Position numbers and translations under genes: made by a program. From Exiguobacterium acetylicum (GTDB lineage: Bacteria; Bacillota; Bacilli; Exiguobacteriales; Exiguobacteriaceae): 64,000 bases of DNA. Position 1 is the first letter of the stretch; every line of letters starts with the position of its first letter. The notes beneath the pieces are model-generated. The model had not been told where the DNA came from and did not search any database. It saw only the letters and a list, made by a program, of their open reading frames with translations. The DNA lies in NCBI RefSeq assembly GCF_019890935.1, contig NZ_CP082333.1, forward strand, positions 1,576,001-1,640,000. Direction: 5' to 3'. Below, one piece after another: positions 24,238-31,962 of this stretch.

Positions 24238-24814
24238 CGGCACCTTGTTTGATACGTATCCGGTGTTAGTCGATGTGTTCGTGGAATTACTCGAGCGAGA
24301 GGGGCGAACGGTCGAACGTGAGCAAGTAGCAGAGTTGATGGCGATTTCAGCAAAAACGGCGTATGAGACGTTTGATGTGTCTGAAGCATTCATTCTGAAC
24401 TACAAGCAACAAAAGATGATGATCGAACAAGAACGATCTGAACCGTTTCCCGGAATTTGTGAACTGCTAGAGGCGTTATCGACGAGAGGTGCGACGCATC
24501 ATATCGTCACCCATCGCGGAACATCGATTCATGCGTTGCTTGCAAAACACGGGTTGACCCATCATTTTCAAGACGTGTTGACGGCACCGGATGGATTCGC
24601 CCGGAAGCCAGATCCGGAAGCTGTCACGTATTTAGTCAATCGGCATCAGATGGCACGAGACGAGACGGTCATGATTGGAGACCGGGAACTCGATGTCTTA
24701 GCCGGACATCGTGGCGGTATCAAGACGTGTTTGATAAGCGAACATACGAGTCAGACCGTTGCGACGTATACCGTAACGTCGCCTGGTCGATTAAAGGAAT
24801 TGTTACTGACATAA
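24209..24814 (+). CDS. HAD-superfamily phosphatase (subfamily IA)
   Basis: A 201-residue hydrolase. Motif I is WDFDGTLFDTYP with nucleophile Asp and acid/base Asp, motif II HHIVTHRG (Thr), motif III FARKPDPEAV (Lys), motif IV VMIGDRELDVLAG (Asp pair). An alpha-helical cap lies between motifs I and II. Similar to phosphoglycolate-type phosphatases; substrate open. I chose ATG 24209, behind GGGAGAGGAAG, inside the end of the PhzF gene. Confidence 0.87.
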   Translation: MLKHFIWDFDGTLFDTYPVLVDVFVELLEREGRTVEREQVAELMAISAKTAYETFDVSEAFILNYKQQKMMIEQERSEPFPGICELLEALSTRGATHHIVTHRGTSIHALLAKHGLTHHFQDVLTAPDGFARKPDPEAVTYLVNRHQMARDETVMIGDRELDVLAGHRGGIKTCLISEHTSQTVATYTVTSPGRLKELLLT

Positions 24815-24816
24815 CG

Positions 24817-24855
24817 ACAGCCCCGCTTCCAGTGATGGAAACGGGGCTGTTTTTT
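24817..24855. terminator. Bidirectional terminator after the HAD gene
   Basis: ACAGCCCCGCTTCC (24817-24830) pairs with GGAAACGGGGCTGT (24837-24850), one mismatch, followed by TTTTT. Confidence 0.88.
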
Positions 24856-26035
24856 AAGAAGACATTCGATCTGCTTCGGTGGCTTCAGCGCGTGGTGCAC
24901 GCCAGAAATACGTCAGTAAAATGCCGACTGCGAGCATGACTGTCGCGAAATAGAACGGATAGTTCAAATTGACGTCAAAGAGTAGTCCACCAACGATCGG
25001 TCCGAGGATGTTGCCGATGCTCGTAAACATCGAGTTCATTCCGCCGACGAATCCCTGTTCATCTCCGGCAATTTTCGAAAGATAAGTCGTGACAGCGGGG
25101 CGCATCAAGTCAAAACCGACGAAGACGACCATCGTCACGAGAATGATCGAGAGATAGTTCGTCACGAACGTCATCAAGACGACGAGCAGTGTCGAACCGA
25201 TCAAACTGTACCGGATTAAACGAATCTCACCGAACCAGCGTGTCAAACGATCGAACAGTCCCACTTGGACGATGACGCCGACGATCGCACCGAGAGAAAT
25301 TGCGAGCGCAATGTCCTTCGCTGTGAAGCCGAACTTCCGGTCGACGAACAAGGCGAATAACGACTCGAACGAGGCGAGACCGAACGACGAAATCAACAGG
25401 ACAAGAAAAGCGATGAAATAGAGCGGACTGAAAACTTTCCGGAAACCGGTCTGCTGTTTGACCGTCGTTGTCTCGTAGTGACGTTTCGGTTCTTTAAGCG
25501 TAAAGACGGATAACACCATCGCTGTTAAACCGAACGCAGCAGCAAAGAAGAACGGCGTCCGCGAGCCGAGGTCAGCGAGAAATCCACCAATCCCCGGTCC
25601 GATGATGAAACCGGTCGAGATGGCAGCAGACATATACCCGAGCGCTTTCGGACGAGTCTCGTTCGTCGTGATGTCAGCGATGAATGCCGTGACGGCTGGC
25701 ATGATGAAAGCCGCACTGACACCACCGAGAATCCTTGACGCGAACAGGACTTCGACGCTTTGACCGAGACCGAATAAGAGCTCGGACATGCTGAAGATGA
25801 ACAAACCGATGATGATCATCGGTTTACGACCGTACTTGTCAACGGCGCGTCCCGCGAGTGGTGAAAGAATCAGTTGCGCAAAGGCGAAGGCGGAAACCAT
25901 GTAACCGACTGTCGCCCCGGAGATGTTCAACTCGTTCATGATCGTCGGTGTGACGGGAATGACGAGTCCGATACCTAAAAAGGCGATGAATAAGTTGAGC
26001 AGGAGTGTACTTAAAATCAATGTATTGTTTTGCAT
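24854..26035 (-). CDS. MFS multidrug efflux transporter (NorA/Bmr-like)
   Basis: A 393-residue 12-TM major facilitator. The antiporter motif A is LAGRAVDKYGRKPMIIIGLF between TM2 and TM3, and motif C is GFIIGPGIGGFLAD in TM5, both typical of drug/H+ antiporters. A cytoplasmic loop KEPKRHYETTTVKQQTG separates the halves. RBS GAGGTGA precedes the ATG. It follows the TetR gene by 17 bp and is probably derepressed by its own substrates. Confidence 0.9.
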   Translation of the reverse strand: MQNNTLILSTLLLNLFIAFLGIGLVIPVTPTIMNELNISGATVGYMVSAFAFAQLILSPLAGRAVDKYGRKPMIIIGLFIFSMSELLFGLGQSVEVLFASRILGGVSAAFIMPAVTAFIADITTNETRPKALGYMSAAISTGFIIGPGIGGFLADLGSRTPFFFAAAFGLTAMVLSVFTLKEPKRHYETTTVKQQTGFRKVFSPLYFIAFLVLLISSFGLASFESLFALFVDRKFGFTAKDIALAISLGAIVGVIVQVGLFDRLTRWFGEIRLIRYSLIGSTLLVVLMTFVTNYLSIILVTMVVFVGFDLMRPAVTTYLSKIAGDEQGFVGGMNSMFTSIGNILGPIVGGLLFDVNLNYPFYFATVMLAVGILLTYFWRAPRAEATEADRMSS

Positions 26036-26052
26036 AGTTCACCTCAATAGAA

Positions 26053-26646
26053 TTAAATCGTTTTTGACATACCGCGCCAGACGATCGGCCAGACAGCTTG
26101 CTGTCGAGCGTGAAACGCGTCGACACCGTTGTAGACGAGTTCCGTCAGCGTACCTTCCGCAACCGTCAGATAGGCGAGAGCGGCACTTTTGTAATCCGTC
26201 GAATAGAGAATCTGTTCCGTTCGGTCTCGTTCGCGTAGTAATCGCGTCAATAGATCGTGCAGTGAATCAAAAAACGGATTGAAACGGTCCGTCATTTCTT
26301 GTTCGAGCTTCTCCGGTGGAAAATAGGCAGCCCGAAGGATGAATCGCATCAGGATATCGTCTTGCTGTTCCGAAATGAACCAATCGAAGAAGCCGTGCAG
26401 CGATTGCTCGAGCGGCTGCTGCCGCGTACTCGTGAAATACGTCGCAAAGCGGCGCTTTTGTTCTTGCAAGGCATACGTCGTCGCTTGCAGGAACAAGTCG
26501 TCCTTCCCTTTATAATGCGCATAGATCGATGGCTTTTTAATACCGACCTCTGTCGCGATCTCTTGCAGTGATGCCCCTTCATAGCCATGCGCGGCAAAAT
26601 GATGGATGCTCGTCTGTAACAATTGTTGAGCTTTCAGATGAATCAC
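26053..26646 (-). CDS. TetR/AcrR-family repressor of the efflux pump
   Basis: A 197-residue regulator. The N-terminal HTH is EGASLQEIATEVGIKKPSIY followed by AHYKGKDDLFLQAT; the rest is a helical ligand domain. The start is uncertain: GTG at 26646 lies almost on top of the AAGG ribosome site, while CTG at 26637 has better spacing and matches the usual family N-terminus (LKAQQLLQTSIHHFA). A palindromic operator covers its ribosome site and start region. Confidence 0.87.
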   Translation of the reverse strand: MIHLKAQQLLQTSIHHFAAHGYEGASLQEIATEVGIKKPSIYAHYKGKDDLFLQATTYALQEQKRRFATYFTSTRQQPLEQSLHGFFDWFISEQQDDILMRFILRAAYFPPEKLEQEMTDRFNPFFDSLHDLLTRLLRERDRTEQILYSTDYKSAALAYLTVAEGTLTELVYNGVDAFHARQQAVWPIVWRGMSKTI

Positions 26647-26649
26647 CTT

Positions 26650-26665
26650 CCTAACGGTCGTTAGG
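26650..26665. promoter_or_regulatory. TetR operator palindrome CCTAACGGTCGTTAGG
   Basis: Two 7-bp inverted arms around a 2-bp centre, 4 bp upstream of the predicted GTG start. Its position would let the repressor block its own operon with the efflux gene. Confidence 0.7.
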
Positions 26666-26717
26666 TAACACTGTAACAGTAAATTTCAAATAGAGTCAAT
26701 CAGATTGTCTTACCGCA

Positions 26718-26751
26718 CAAAAAAACTGACTCCGCGAAGGCGGAATCAGTT
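26718..26751 (-). terminator. Terminator of the coiled-coil membrane protein gene
   Basis: AACTGACTCCGC (26724-26735) and GCGGAATCAGTT (26740-26751) pair with one mismatch; the minus strand runs into TTTTTTTG. Confidence 0.82.
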
Positions 26752-26763
26752 AAGGAAGAATCA

Positions 26764-27816
26764 TTATTTATTCATGACACGACCGCGTGTTGCGACGCGT
26801 GAGCCGACGATTCCTGCGAATGACGTAAAGATGAGTGTCAGAAGCAGTCCGACGAACGCCCAGATCGAAACTTTTGACGCTGTTTGTGTCGCTTGTTCCG
26901 TTTGCTCGCGGACATCTTGGACCGTTTTCTTGAGGTCAGCCGATGTCTCATCAAGCGTTTGTTTGGCGTTTTCGATTTGTTGCGTCGTTTCTTTTGTTGC
27001 CGTGTTGAGACCATCGACGATATTTTGTGTCGCTTCTTCCGCTTCAGCACCTGTCAAATCGGTGTTTTTTGCGACTGCATCAGCGATTTTATCTTCATCG
27101 ACCGATTTCTCGATTTTTTCAGCTCGTGCTGTCAACGAATCACCAAGATCCTGGACGATCGTATCGAAATTTTCTGGTTTCGTGATTGCTTCCTTACCAG
27201 CAGCCGTGACGTCTTCTTGTACAGCGTCAAGTTCGTTCTGCAAGTAACCTGGCTGCAATTCTTTGATGTCCGTGTCTTTTAAGATTTCGTCGACGTTTCC
27301 TTCAAGTTCTTTCGTATCAACTTGAGACACGTTTTTCGTAATCGAATCGAATCCTTTCGTCGCAGCGTCTTGTGCTGTTGAAGCAACGGATCCGATACCG
27401 TTACCAGCCGCACCACCGACTGTCCCGAGTAGTGAGCCGACCGATTGTAACGTATTGACCGTCGTGAACGTCAAGAGAGCGAACAAGAGGATGACGCTCG
27501 TCGACCATGTCAAGAAACCGTGGACGAGACCGGCACGTGCCGACGTCACACCGGAGACGAATCCGGCAACGAACAGCGAGATGAGCAATGAAAGGATTGC
27601 CCAAATGATCAAGCCCGTTCCAACACCATCGAATGGGTTATTCGACGTGACGTCCGTGACGCCGAGTCCGATCGCTGAACCGATTAAACTAAATAAGATC
27701 AATAAAGATAGAAATGATACCACACCTGCAAAAATCGAGCTCCATGAGATGTTACGACCTGCTCCGTCCGCTTCCGCTCGGAAATGCGACGAAAAGCCTC
27801 TGTTTGTCTTTTCCAT
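26764..27816 (-). CDS. Membrane protein with long coiled-coil domain, unknown function
   Basis: 350 residues. Three N-terminal TM segments (IFAGVVSFLSLLILFSLIGS; IIWAILSLLISLFVAGFVSG; STSVILLFALLTFTTV) lead to a long Ala/Glu/Lys/Thr-rich helical region (~130-320, e.g. ATKETTQQIENAKQTLDETS) and one C-terminal TM (IWAFVGLLLTLIFTSFAGIV). I know no function; relatives in Bacillales are uncharacterised. ATG 27816 is preferred over GTG 27825, which sits only 2 bases from the ribosome site. A sigma-B-like promoter lies upstream, so a stress role is possible. Confidence 0.6.
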   Translation of the reverse strand: MEKTNRGFSSHFRAEADGAGRNISWSSIFAGVVSFLSLLILFSLIGSAIGLGVTDVTSNNPFDGVGTGLIIWAILSLLISLFVAGFVSGVTSARAGLVHGFLTWSTSVILLFALLTFTTVNTLQSVGSLLGTVGGAAGNGIGSVASTAQDAATKGFDSITKNVSQVDTKELEGNVDEILKDTDIKELQPGYLQNELDAVQEDVTAAGKEAITKPENFDTIVQDLGDSLTARAEKIEKSVDEDKIADAVAKNTDLTGAEAEEATQNIVDGLNTATKETTQQIENAKQTLDETSADLKKTVQDVREQTEQATQTASKVSIWAFVGLLLTLIFTSFAGIVGSRVATRGRVMNK

Positions 27817-27912
27817 AATAAGCACTACCTCTCCCCAAATTGGTCTTTCAAGTTCGAGATGTTCATGAATGTAAAAGCTTCATCTCAAGTTTCTTACGCG
27901 CATAGCTCTTAT

Positions 27913-27938
27913 ATAGCCGGTAACTAAATAAGAGAAAC
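27913..27938 (-). promoter_or_regulatory. Sigma-B-like promoter of the coiled-coil membrane protein
   Basis: Read on the minus strand: GTTTCT (27938-27933), 14-nt spacer, GGCTAT (27918-27913), near the consensus GTTTAA-N12-15-GGGTAT. Confidence 0.4.
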
Positions 27939-28063
27939 CTAGTATTACAGGTACATGATTAATGGTCGTCTGAACTTCAACGAAGTGATATTGGTTGCGT
28001 TTGAAGAAAAAGCATCGTACACTCTTATCAAGTGTCACGTTATACTGTACAGTTTAAAATTAA

Positions 28064-28093
28064 AAGGAGGTGATCCCCCGCTTTTAGGGGGAT
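28064..28093 (+). promoter_or_regulatory. Anti-SD-matching site followed by a 7-bp hairpin in the CNNM leader
   Basis: AAGGAGGTGATC (28064-28075) is a full complement of the 16S rRNA 3' end. It overlaps ATCCCCC (28073-28079), which pairs perfectly with GGGGGAT (28087-28093). The TTG start is at 28099, too far from the Shine-Dalgarno site unless the hairpin forms and shortens the distance, or the GGGGG itself serves as a weak site. Confidence 0.55.
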
Positions 28094-28098
28094 ACAAG

Positions 28099-29400
28099 TT
28101 GGACATCGTCTTAACACTGAATTTGTTGTTGCTCGTCGTATTGATTGGTTTGACCGCGTTTTTCGTCGGTTCGGAATTTGCTGTCGTCAAAGTCCGGATG
28201 TCACGTCTCGACCAGATGGTGCAAGAAGGAAAAAAGGGAGCAGTACTTGCGAAGAAGGTCGCAGGAGATCTCGATTATTACTTGTCGGCCTGTCAGCTCG
28301 GTATCACGATCACTGCACTTGGTCTGGGTGCACTCGGGAAACCGACGGTCGAGAAATTGTTGACACCGGTCTTTGATGAACTCGGTGTCGCGGTTGCGCT
28401 GTCAACGATTCTCTCATACAGTATCGCTTTCATTTTCGTGACGTTTCTCCACGTCGTCATCGGAGAGCTCGCACCGAAGACGCTCGCGATCCAGTATGCG
28501 GAACGGATGACGTTACTGCTAGCTCCTTCACTCTATGTATTCGGTAAGATCATGTATCCGTTCATCTGGATCATGAATGGTTCGGCCCGTGTCCTCTTGC
28601 GGACGTTCGGTGTGAAACCAGCCGGTCACGAACAAGCCCATTCGGAAGAAGAGTTGAAGATCATCATGGCACAAAGTTTTCAAAGTGGTGAGATCAATCA
28701 ATCGGAACTCGCTTTGATGCAAAACGTCTTTGCGTTTGATGAGCGTGTTACGCGCGACATCATGGTGCCACGGATGAACATGATGGTCATTTCGGACGAG
28801 ATGAGTTGGGAAAATCTATTACAGACGATGTCTGACAATCCGTATACGCGTTACCCGGTCAGTGAAGGAACGGATAAGGACCGGATTAGTGGTTATATCA
28901 ACGTCAAGGAAGTGCTCGCCCATCACGCGGTACAAGACGAACGAGAACTTGCATCGTTCCTTAAACCGTTGCCGGTCGTCTCGGAATTGACACCGCTGCA
29001 AGAAACACTCTTGAAGATGAAGCAGACACGGTCACACATCGCTCTCGTCATCGACGAGTATGGTGGGACGTCCGGTTTGATCACGATGGAGGATATTTTG
29101 GAGGAAATCGTCGGTGACATCCGCGATGAATTCGATGAAGCGGAGCAAGCCGAAATCGAACAGTTGCCGGACGGCTCGTACCGCTTAGCGGGTACTGTCC
29201 TATTAGTTGAAATTGAAGAACGATTTGGTCTTCGGTTCACTGAAGCAGAGGCGGTCGACACGATTGGTGGGTATATTCAATCACGGACGGCTGCTTTTCA
29301 AGAGGGAACGATCGTCACAGATGAGGCGTTTACGCTTGAGATCTTGCGTTCTGCTCAATATCAGATTCAGGATGTCAAGTTGACCTTGCCGTCAAGCTAA
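28099..29400 (+). CDS. CNNM/CorC-family membrane protein (hemolysin-C type)
   Basis: 433 residues. A DUF21/CNNM domain with four TM segments (LNLLLLVVLIGLTAFFVGSE; LGITITALGLGALGKPTVEK; LSYSIAFIFVTFLHVVIGEL) is followed by two CBS domains (~residues 210-330, with VTRDIMVPRMNMMVI and LVIDEYGGTSGLITMEDILE) and a C-terminal CorC/HlyC domain (QLPDGSYRLAGTVLLVEIEE). Family members move Mg2+ or resist its excess, often sensing nucleotides through CBS. The start is the TTG at 28099; a 48-codon upstream extension is not supported. Translation may be controlled by the hairpin in its leader. Confidence 0.88.
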   Translation: MDIVLTLNLLLLVVLIGLTAFFVGSEFAVVKVRMSRLDQMVQEGKKGAVLAKKVAGDLDYYLSACQLGITITALGLGALGKPTVEKLLTPVFDELGVAVALSTILSYSIAFIFVTFLHVVIGELAPKTLAIQYAERMTLLLAPSLYVFGKIMYPFIWIMNGSARVLLRTFGVKPAGHEQAHSEEELKIIMAQSFQSGEINQSELALMQNVFAFDERVTRDIMVPRMNMMVISDEMSWENLLQTMSDNPYTRYPVSEGTDKDRISGYINVKEVLAHHAVQDERELASFLKPLPVVSELTPLQETLLKMKQTRSHIALVIDEYGGTSGLITMEDILEEIVGDIRDEFDEAEQAEIEQLPDGSYRLAGTVLLVEIEERFGLRFTEAEAVDTIGGYIQSRTAAFQEGTIVTDEAFTLEILRSAQYQIQDVKLTLPSS

Positions 29401-29404
29401 CAGA

Positions 29405-29455
29405 AAGACCCGTTTTGCTTAGTAGTTCAATCTACTAAGCAGACGGGTCTTCTTT
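29405..29455. terminator. Bidirectional terminator between CNNM and GGDEF-EAL genes
   Basis: A long stem: AAGACCCGT and GCTTAGTAG on the left pair with CTACTAAGC and ACGGGTCTT on the right, with a small internal bulge, then TCTTTATT. Confidence 0.8.
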
Positions 29456-31712
29456 ATTGAGCGGAGGGGAGATTGGATTCGGTTGACGGTAACTGTTCCT
29501 TCAAATACAGAGAAAAAGCTTCTTCCGATAAAGGACGCGCATAGTAATACCCCTGACCGATGTGACAGCCGACGGATTTAAGATACGAGTGCTGCGCCTC
29601 GTTTTCGACACCTTCTGCGATCATCGTCAGACCAATCGTTTGTCCCATTGCGATGATATGTGGGAGTAAAGCAGCTCCACCAGTTGTTTCCGGACAATCG
29701 TCGACGAATGATTTATCAATCTTCAGCGCATGAACTGGCAGTTGATGCAGGATGGATAAAGAAGAGAAACCGGTTCCGAAGTCATCGATGGCACAGTGAA
29801 TTCCCTGATCGCGCAACGAATGTAACATCTTGCTGCTATCTGTGACGTCTTGTAAGACGCTCTCGGTAATTTCGAGTTCCAGATAAGCTGGAGATAAGTT
29901 CGTCTCAGACAAGGTCTCTTCAATCATGTTTAGGAAATGTTGATCCTTGAACTGGGGAACGGAGATGTTGACGGCGACGATTAGCGGATAGCCTTGCTCA
30001 TGCCAGTCAAATGTCCTGCGGCATGCCGTCTTTAGAATCCAGCGTCCAAGAGCGATGATGTGACCGCTCTCTTCAGCGATCGAGATGAATTCGACGGGAG
30101 AAATCAAACCAAAGACTGGATGATGCCAGCGAACGAGTGCTTCCATACCGATCGGACGGTTTGTCATCAAATCGACTTTTGGCTGATAGACCAGTTGGAA
30201 TTGATCGTTCTCGATCGCTGCCGGCAGATCCATTTCTAGCTGGATCTTCCGATTGAACCATTGGTGGAGTCGTTCATCATACCGGACGCAGTGCATCGGT
30301 CCTTGTTGTTTCGCTTGAAGAAGTGCCGTATCAAGACAAGGAAGAATGTTCTGGTGCAAGGAAGTGTCTTCGACGAGACAACTACCAGCATGGACGGTGA
30401 CTTGAATCGAATAACCGCGAATTCGGAACGGGCGCTCGAATTGGTGTATTATAGACTGTTCCAGAGCGGTCAACGAATCGTTTGTCGCGTATGGAAGGAT
30501 GAGCGCGAACTCGTCCCCACCGACCCGGTAGATCTCCAGGTCATCGTGGCGCAGGAGGCGAAGTCGATTCGCCGTCTCAATCAAGACATGGTCACCCGTC
30601 GCATGCCCCATCGTATCATTGACGATCGTCAAACGATGTAAATCCAGCGAGACGGCCGCAAAAGAACGCGGTAAGTCGTTCGTAAGCCGTTCGATGAAGT
30701 GTTGCCGATTCGCGAGCTGTGTCAGCGAATCGTGGTAAGCGATGAATGAGACTTCGTTTAGCAAGCGGTTGTTGCTCCGTAACGTAAAGATTTGCCGACC
30801 GAGAACAAGAAAGAACAAGAGCAGCCAACCGCTCGATAGAATATTGAGGTACCAGTCATAAGTCGATAAGACGAACCCTGTCAGTAAACCGATGCTGACA
30901 TAAGGCAAGATGAAATCGCGTTCCGTTACCGTTCGCTGAGAACGAAAGAGCCGTTCTTGTTGCGGATGCTGTCTTCCTTCTAAATGACCACTCCACCCGA
31001 TGGACAGAAGCGCAATGATCCAGAAAACATCGACGAGATGTTCAAGAAACGGACTATTGTTAAACGTAAAGACGGTAAGTATGACATCGCCGCACACTTG
31101 GAACAAAAAACCAACGACGAGAAAACGGTGATGCGGTTTTCCTTGATTATGACGAATATGGTAATACAAAATCGTACTGAAAAAGAGGAGTAACACATCA
31201 GCAATGAGAAATCCGAAGGTGGAGATCGTTCGCTCGAGCGAGGGATTCAGGATCTCAAAATAGGGTTGCAATAAATAATAGTCGCTCATGACGAAAGCCG
31301 TCGTCATGAACACGACCAAATTGAAGATGTAGTTCTTATTCGTGAAGTTCAATCCGATGCTACGCATCTTCGTGATTAGCGCTAAAACATAGCTGAAATA
31401 AGACGAACACCAAAGAATGGTCGAAACAATCGGTGCATCGACCCGTCCGTCTGTCAATTGGAGGAACAGCCATAGACCACTCCCAAGAACGTGTAATAAA
31501 AGACCCGCGAACAAAAAACTTAAAAAACGGAGGTGTGGATTGCGCTGTTCAATGCGTGCGCGAATCATCCAATAGGCGGCAATCAGACCCGCCATCATAT
31601 GAAAGATGTTGATTCCGATCAGGTGTGCCCACTCTTCAGCAGGTCCAAAACGAATCCAACCATAGAAAACGAGGAATACAGGAAAGACGATGAAAGAGAA
31701 GTAACGCCACAT
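29454..31712 (-). CDS. Membrane GGDEF-EAL cyclic-di-GMP enzyme
   Basis: 752 residues. The N-terminal ~305 residues hold about nine TM segments in a sensory region that I cannot assign. A GGDEF domain follows (~320-480) with an intact active site VGGDEFALIL at 398-402. Then an EAL domain (~490-740) has intact MEALVRW, the metal-site DDFGTGFSSL, KIDKSFVDD and MIAEGVENEAQ. Both synthase and phosphodiesterase residues are present, so it may be bifunctional or regulated. RBS AAGGAGG precedes the ATG. A sigma-D-like promoter upstream suggests expression with motility genes. Confidence 0.9.
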   Translation of the reverse strand: MWRYFSFIVFPVFLVFYGWIRFGPAEEWAHLIGINIFHMMAGLIAAYWMIRARIEQRNPHLRFLSFLFAGLLLHVLGSGLWLFLQLTDGRVDAPIVSTILWCSSYFSYVLALITKMRSIGLNFTNKNYIFNLVVFMTTAFVMSDYYLLQPYFEILNPSLERTISTFGFLIADVLLLFFSTILYYHIRHNQGKPHHRFLVVGFLFQVCGDVILTVFTFNNSPFLEHLVDVFWIIALLSIGWSGHLEGRQHPQQERLFRSQRTVTERDFILPYVSIGLLTGFVLSTYDWYLNILSSGWLLLFFLVLGRQIFTLRSNNRLLNEVSFIAYHDSLTQLANRQHFIERLTNDLPRSFAAVSLDLHRLTIVNDTMGHATGDHVLIETANRLRLLRHDDLEIYRVGGDEFALILPYATNDSLTALEQSIIHQFERPFRIRGYSIQVTVHAGSCLVEDTSLHQNILPCLDTALLQAKQQGPMHCVRYDERLHQWFNRKIQLEMDLPAAIENDQFQLVYQPKVDLMTNRPIGMEALVRWHHPVFGLISPVEFISIAEESGHIIALGRWILKTACRRTFDWHEQGYPLIVAVNISVPQFKDQHFLNMIEETLSETNLSPAYLELEITESVLQDVTDSSKMLHSLRDQGIHCAIDDFGTGFSSLSILHQLPVHALKIDKSFVDDCPETTGGAALLPHIIAMGQTIGLTMIAEGVENEAQHSYLKSVGCHIGQGYYYARPLSEEAFSLYLKEQLPSTESNLPSAQ

Positions 31713-31759
31713 GAGTTGAACGGACCTCCTTAAGTTAAAAAGCGAGAAGTGTTATATAG

Positions 31760-31786
31760 GTATCGGTCAAATTTTCCATTTTTTGA
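31760..31786 (-). promoter_or_regulatory. Sigma-D-like promoter of the GGDEF-EAL gene
   Basis: On the minus strand TCAA (31786-31783), 15 nt, ACCGATAC (31767-31760). Same spacing and sequence type as the two chemoreceptor promoters at 11155 and 31897. Confidence 0.65.
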
Positions 31787-31896
31787 AGGGTGCTTATCTA
31801 GAAGGCCTGAAGAAATTAAGGAGTGTCGCACATTAAAAATATCAATCATGACGGGATGTTCCACATGAAATTGTTGGATTTTCGATTGATAGCCAT

Positions 31897-31923
31897 TCAA
31901 ATGTCATTTATAGATGACGATAA
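31897..31923 (+). promoter_or_regulatory. Sigma-D-like promoter of the HemAT gene
   Basis: TCAA (31897-31900), 15 nt, GACGATAA (31916-31923), 39 bp before the start codon. Confidence 0.55.
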
Positions 31924-31962
31924 AGAGAATGAAGTCCATCTATGAATGAGGGAGAGAAGCAT

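Noticed and set aside
23716-24393. 225-codon antisense frame
   Set aside because: Lies opposite the PhzF and HAD genes; typical shadow frame rich in Ser/Arg with no domain.
26705-27247. 180-codon frame rich in Ser/Val
   Set aside because: Antisense shadow of the coiled-coil membrane protein gene.
27955-28098. N-terminal extension of the CNNM protein
   Set aside because: It would translate through the Shine-Dalgarno and hairpin and has no membrane or family similarity.
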